Assembly (NCBI RefSeq): GCF_016617715.1 | Contig: NZ_CP067225.1 | Coordinates: forward strand, 124,001 to 188,000 | Source: Paracoccus sp. MC1862 | GTDB lineage: Bacteria > Pseudomonadota > Alphaproteobacteria > Rhodobacterales > Rhodobacteraceae | DNA length: 64,000 nucleotides | Direction of reading: 5' to 3' | Part shown: in pieces, positions 61,265-64,000 of the stretch | How the letters are laid out: every line of letters begins with the position of its first letter | How positions within the stretch are numbered: position 1 is the first letter of the stretch | Translations under genes and position numbers: made by a program | The notes under the pieces: model-generated | Databases searched by the model: none | Seen by the model: the letters and a program-made list of their open reading frames with translations, nothing else | Told to the model about the DNA's origin: nothing

Positions 61265-62231
61265 GCCAGAACTCCGGTTTCTCGCCCGTCTCGATATGGT
61301 CGGCAAGCTGCCGGGCGACCGAGGGCGCAAGCAGATAGCCGTGGCGGTAAAGGCCATTGGCGTAAAGGCGGCCATCGGCACGGCCGATGCGGGGAAGGTT
61401 GTCGGGGAACGCCGGGCGCGCATCGGCGCCCAGTTCGAGGATCTCGGCCTCGCCGAAGGCCGGGTTCAGCGCATAAGCCGCGCTGAGCAGTTCCAGCACC
61501 GAGCGCGCGGTCACGACGCCGCGCCGGTCGCTTTCGATCATCGTTGCCCCCAGCATGAAGACTCCGTCGCCGCGGGGAACAAGATAGATGGGAACGCGCG
61601 GATGCAAAAGCCGGACGGGCCGCGACAGTTTCACCTCGGGGCAGCGCAGCACCAGCATCTCGCCCCGGACCCCGCGCAGGTCCGGCAGGATGTCGCGGGC
61701 GGAAAGGCCGCGGCAGTCGATGACCTCGCCCGCGTCCCCGGGCAGTTCCGCCGCGACGGCAATGCCCCGCGCCATCAGGCCGGACTGCAGCGCGGCCATG
61801 GCGGCGCGCGGGTCCAGATGCGCCTCGGCCGCAAAGAACAGGGCGCGGTCGAAGCGGTCGCCCAGATCGGGTTCCAGTCCGGCGATGCGGTCGGCGCCCA
61901 GAACCTCGAAGCCCTCGGTGCGGCGGGCGAAGCGGTCCAGCTCCGCCCGGTCGCGCCCCAGCGCCACCACAAGCGTGCCGTTTCGGGTAACGCCGCCCGT
62001 GTGGCTCTCCCACCAGTCGATAACGGCCCGGCCATGGCGCAGGACCGGCTCCTCGGCGCTTTCGAATTCGCAGAAGGGCGCGAGCATCCCGCCCGCCCAC
62101 CAGGAACAGCCGTGCCCGCCGGGTCCGAGCGCCGGGTCCACCAGCGCAACGGCATGACCGCGAGAGGCGAGTTCCGTCGCGACCGCCAGCCCCATGACCC
62201 CGGCGCCAAGGATGGTGAAGCGCCCGGTCAC
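61242..62231 (-). CDS. thiO: Glycine oxidase
   Basis: A DAO-family flavoprotein of 329 residues from GTG 62231 (GTGA overlap with thiD); an ATG at 62243 gives 333. 'FTILGAGVMGLAVATELASR' FAD motif, 'GPGGHGCSWWAGGMLAPFCE' the ThiO-type ASxAGGMLAP loop, 'GMLVLRCPEVKLSRPVRLLH'-like middle and 'LYANGLYRHGYLLAPSVARQ' C-terminal FAD loop. It oxidises glycine to dehydroglycine for ThiG. It lies between thiD and thiS in the TPP-controlled operon. Confidence 0.93.
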   Translation of the reverse strand: MTGRFTILGAGVMGLAVATELASRGHAVALVDPALGPGGHGCSWWAGGMLAPFCEFESAEEPVLRHGRAVIDWWESHTGGVTRNGTLVVALGRDRAELDRFARRTEGFEVLGADRIAGLEPDLGDRFDRALFFAAEAHLDPRAAMAALQSGLMARGIAVAAELPGDAGEVIDCRGLSARDILPDLRGVRGEMLVLRCPEVKLSRPVRLLHPRVPIYLVPRGDGVFMLGATMIESDRRGVVTARSVLELLSAAYALNPAFGEAEILELGADARPAFPDNLPRIGRADGRLYANGLYRHGYLLAPSVARQLADHIETGEKPEFWHETDDQR

Positions 62232-63022
62232 GCCGTCCACCATTCGTGGAAGTGATGCACCGGACCATGGCCGCTGCCCACCCGCAGGCTGTCCGCGGCG
62301 GCAATTGCACCCTGCAACCACTGATGAGCGCGTTCCACGGCCTCGGGGACCGGCCGGCCAAGCGCCAGCCCCGCCGCGATGGCCGAGGACAGCGAGCAGC
62401 CGGTGCCGTGGCTGTTCTTCGTGCGGATGCGCGGCGCGGTGAAGGTGCGGGTCTCGGGGCCGACCAGCAGGTCGGTGCAGGTCTCGCCCTCGGCATGACC
62501 GCCCTTCATCAGCACCCATTTGCTGCCCAGCGCAGCCAGCGTACGTCCCTGCGCCTCGGCCTCGGTCGTGTCCCCGGCCACGGTGCGGCCCAGCAGCCGC
62601 GCGGCTTCCGGCAGGTTTGGGGTCAGGACCGTGGCGCGCGGCATCAGCAACTCGCGCAACGCGGCAATGGCGTCATCCTCGATCAGCCGGTCGCCCGATT
62701 TGGCGATCATCACCGGATCGAGGACCAGCGGCAGCCTGCGTCCTTCCAGCGCCTCGGCCACGGCCCTTGTGGCGGCTGCGGTCCCCAGCATCCCGATTTT
62801 CACCGCGCCGATGTTCAGGTCGTCAAAGACGGCCTCGATCTGGGCGCGGATCATCTGCGGAGAAACGCCTTCCACGCGGGTCACGGCACGGGTGTTCTGC
62901 GCGGTGATCGCAGTCAGGACGCTGGCGCCATAGACGCCCAGCGCCGAGAATGTCTTGAGATCGGCCTGGATGCCGGCCCCGCCGCCGCTGTCGGACCCCG
63001 CGATGGTCAGCGCGATCGCCAT
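62228..63022 (-). CDS. thiD: Hydroxymethylpyrimidine/phosphomethylpyrimidine kinase
   Basis: A 264-residue ribokinase-fold kinase. 'IALTIAGSDSGGGAGIQADL', 'GVYGASVLTAITAQNTRAV', 'AVKIGMLGTAAATRAVAEAL', 'LVLDPVMIAKSGDRLIEDDA' and the anion hole 'IRTKNSHGTGCSLSSAIAAG'. It phosphorylates HMP twice, feeding ThiE. It is the first gene after the TPP riboswitch. The ATG at 63022 is the family start; an upstream-extended frame that runs into the riboswitch is rejected. Confidence 0.94.
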   Translation of the reverse strand: MAIALTIAGSDSGGGAGIQADLKTFSALGVYGASVLTAITAQNTRAVTRVEGVSPQMIRAQIEAVFDDLNIGAVKIGMLGTAAATRAVAEALEGRRLPLVLDPVMIAKSGDRLIEDDAIAALRELLMPRATVLTPNLPEAARLLGRTVAGDTTEAEAQGRTLAALGSKWVLMKGGHAEGETCTDLLVGPETRTFTAPRIRTKNSHGTGCSLSSAIAAGLALGRPVPEAVERAHQWLQGAIAAADSLRVGSGHGPVHHFHEWWTA

Positions 63023-63082
63023 GTCTTCCCCCAACGATGGCCGGCAAAGGGGGACATGGCAGCCGCAGTTGCGCGGCATGGC

Positions 63083-63171
63083 CCGTTCCCTTCGCCGGCA
63101 TGACCCGGATCAGGTTCGATGGGTGCTGTGCCTTGCACATCTCAGCCCCGCGCGGGGCGCCCCAACGAGCG
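63083..63171 (-). promoter_or_regulatory. TPP riboswitch (THI element)
   Basis: Read on the minus strand: a GC-rich P1/P2 start, the conserved CTGAGATG (pyrimidine-sensor helix, 63137-63144), 'acccatcgaacctgatccgg' (63106-63125, the CCUGAUC-GG core) and 'tcatgccggcgaagggaac' (63087-63105, pyrophosphate-sensor helix). The order and spacing fit the THI-box consensus. It lies about 60 bases upstream of thiD and should shut down the whole operon when TPP is high; the gap probably contains the Shine-Dalgarno sequestering helix. Confidence 0.95.
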
Positions 63172-63395
63172 TCGGCGTCAAGCATAGCGGCGCCTGCGCG
63201 GAACGCAAGCCAGCCGCGTCGGCGCCGGATTTCACGACTCGCAGCCCATCCTCGCGCAACGCTCCCGGGGGGTCTTTCCACCCTGATCCGACTTTGCCCC
63301 CGGTTTTGGACAGTTTCAGATATCCTCGGAAGAATCGCCGGAACAGCGACGGAGGCAGACAGCCCCCAAGCTGCCGTGCCGACCCGATGCGCCGC
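63172..63395. other. Intergenic DNA between the dehydrogenase stop and the riboswitch
   Basis: About 220 bases. It must hold the thiamine operon promoter; no clear boxes or coding frame were identified. Confidence 0.4.
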
Positions 63396-64000
63396 CTACA
63401 GCCCCAGCGCGCCGTAGCTGGTGGCGATGCGACGGATCGCCACGATGTAGGCAGCGGTCCGCAGGTCGGGGACGCGCGAGTCCTCGGCCTGCACGGTCGC
63501 CATCTGCTGGAAGGCGGTGCGCATGGTGTCGTCCAGCCCCGAGCGCACCAGTTCCAGTTCGTCCGCACCGCGCAGGTATTTCTGCTTGAAGCCCTCGGAC
63601 AGCGTCCAGCCCAGCCCCGTGTGGGCGGAGAGGCGTTCCAGTTCCTCGACCAGCAGGGCGTGGCGGGCTTCCTCCTGCCGCCGTTCCAGCCGGCCGAAGC
63701 TGATCTGCTGCAGGTTTTTCACCCATTCGAAATAGCTGACGGTGACGCCGCCCGCGTTGGCGTAAAGGTCGGGCAGGATGACGGTGCCGCGCTGGCGCAG
63801 GATCTCGTCGCCCTCGGCGGTGATGGGACCGTTTGCGGCCTCGACCACCAGCCGCGCATGGATGCGGTCGGCGTTTCCGGCGTGGATCACCCCTTCCATC
63901 GCCGCAGGGATCAGGATGTCGCAGTCCAGTTCCAGCGCTTTGACCGAATCCGCTTCGAAGCTTGCGCCGGGGAAGTCCTTGACCCCGCCGGTCGCGTGCA
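63396..64000 (-). CDS. Glu/Leu/Phe/Val dehydrogenase (C-terminal part)
   Basis: About 200 C-terminal residues; the start lies beyond the window. '[20 protein letters not shown]' is the cofactor-domain edge. Next come '[20 protein letters not shown]' and '[20 protein letters not shown]', then '[17 protein letters not shown]', all diagnostic for hexameric glutamate dehydrogenases, ending '[19 protein letters not shown]'. It oxidatively deaminates glutamate or a related amino acid with NAD(P). The 3' end faces the thiamine operon, in the same direction. Confidence 0.93.
   Translation of the reverse strand, partial: HATGGVKDFPGASFEADSVKALELDCDILIPAAMEGVIHAGNADRIHARLVVEAANGPITAEGDEILRQRGTVILPDLYANAGGVTVSYFEWVKNLQQISFGRLERRQEEARHALLVEELERLSAHTGLGWTLSEGFKQKYLRGADELELVRSGLDDTMRTAFQQMATVQAEDSRVPDLRTAAYIVAIRRIATSYGALGL

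Noticed and set aside
63172..63395. Second riboswitch or attenuator upstream of the TPP element
   Set aside because: No conserved core beyond 63171 was found; only GC-rich hairpins without a clear pattern.

Overview
The window is a GC-rich alphaproteobacterial segment. The set of gene families, the dense ATGA/GTGA-coupled operons and the GC-biased codons look like a Rhodobacteraceae member, most probably Paracoccus. That placement is inference from recalled gene families, because no rRNA or other phylogenetic marker is present. No tRNA, rRNA, CRISPR array or prophage was recognised. The segment mixes intact catabolic and biosynthetic operons with a large amount of insertion-sequence (IS) activity and gene decay.

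Layout. 1-3971: the end of a peptide-type ABC importer operon (substrate-binding protein, two permeases, two ATPases). 4070-7947: an orphan GIY-YIG-like protein, then a PhnDCE-like ABC importer with a fused double permease. This branch is often annotated as putative selenate transport. 8020-10314: a LysR regulator divergent from a well-conserved creatinase. 10452-14229: two inverted, apparently identical IS110/IS1111-type copies around an IS5-family element, which cut off an aldo/keto reductase gene. 15092-18732: an MscS-type channel, an IS256 remnant and an APC amino-acid permease. 18795-20050: a decayed IS3 element.

20260-37653 is the metabolic heart of the window. It holds an ornithine-cyclodeaminase/mu-crystallin family enzyme and a LysR regulator divergent from an 800-residue FAD plus folate (GcvT-like) N-demethylating dehydrogenase. 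Next come its electron acceptor pair EtfB/EtfA (etfB has a one-base frameshift at its end) and a polar amino-acid ABC importer that ends in a clear terminator. Decayed folD and Asp/Glu-racemase pseudogenes follow. Then comes a lysine/pipecolate catabolic set resembling the Pseudomonas amaA-amaB-hglS locus: pipecolate oxidase, LysR regulator, 2-oxoadipate dioxygenase/decarboxylase (HglS), aminoadipate-semialdehyde dehydrogenase and an aminotransferase. Together these could take an (N-methylated?) pipecolate or lysine derivative to 2-hydroxyglutarate.

38212-48364 holds a seven-gene minus-strand operon: HxlR regulator, NahD/DsbA-like isomerase, SDR, PaaI thioesterase, MFS exporter, quinone-oxidoreductase-like MDR protein and alpha/beta hydrolase. 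A divergent AcuI-like reductase lies beside it. The operon is falling apart. Two different IS1595-family elements, each with a perfect 8-bp target duplication, split two genes, and one of them carries a P63C-domain passenger gene. The same operon also carries a nonsense codon, a frameshift and a Ser-to-Ala change at a nucleophile elbow. 48669-52345: an IS110-type element whose transposase has lost its first catalytic Asp, another IS3 relic and a decayed alpha/beta hydrolase.

52632-55361: a small membrane protein, a COQ10/START-like protein, a sulfotransferase-like protein, a DUF4202 protein and a CbiX-like protein. 55618-63171: a ten-gene thiamine operon, thiD-thiO-thiS-thiG-thiE-thiF-thiY-tenA-thiZ-thiX in transcription order on the minus strand, under a TPP riboswitch. 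It combines thiazole synthesis with uptake and salvage of pyrimidine precursor. The window ends inside a Glu/Leu/Phe/Val dehydrogenase gene.
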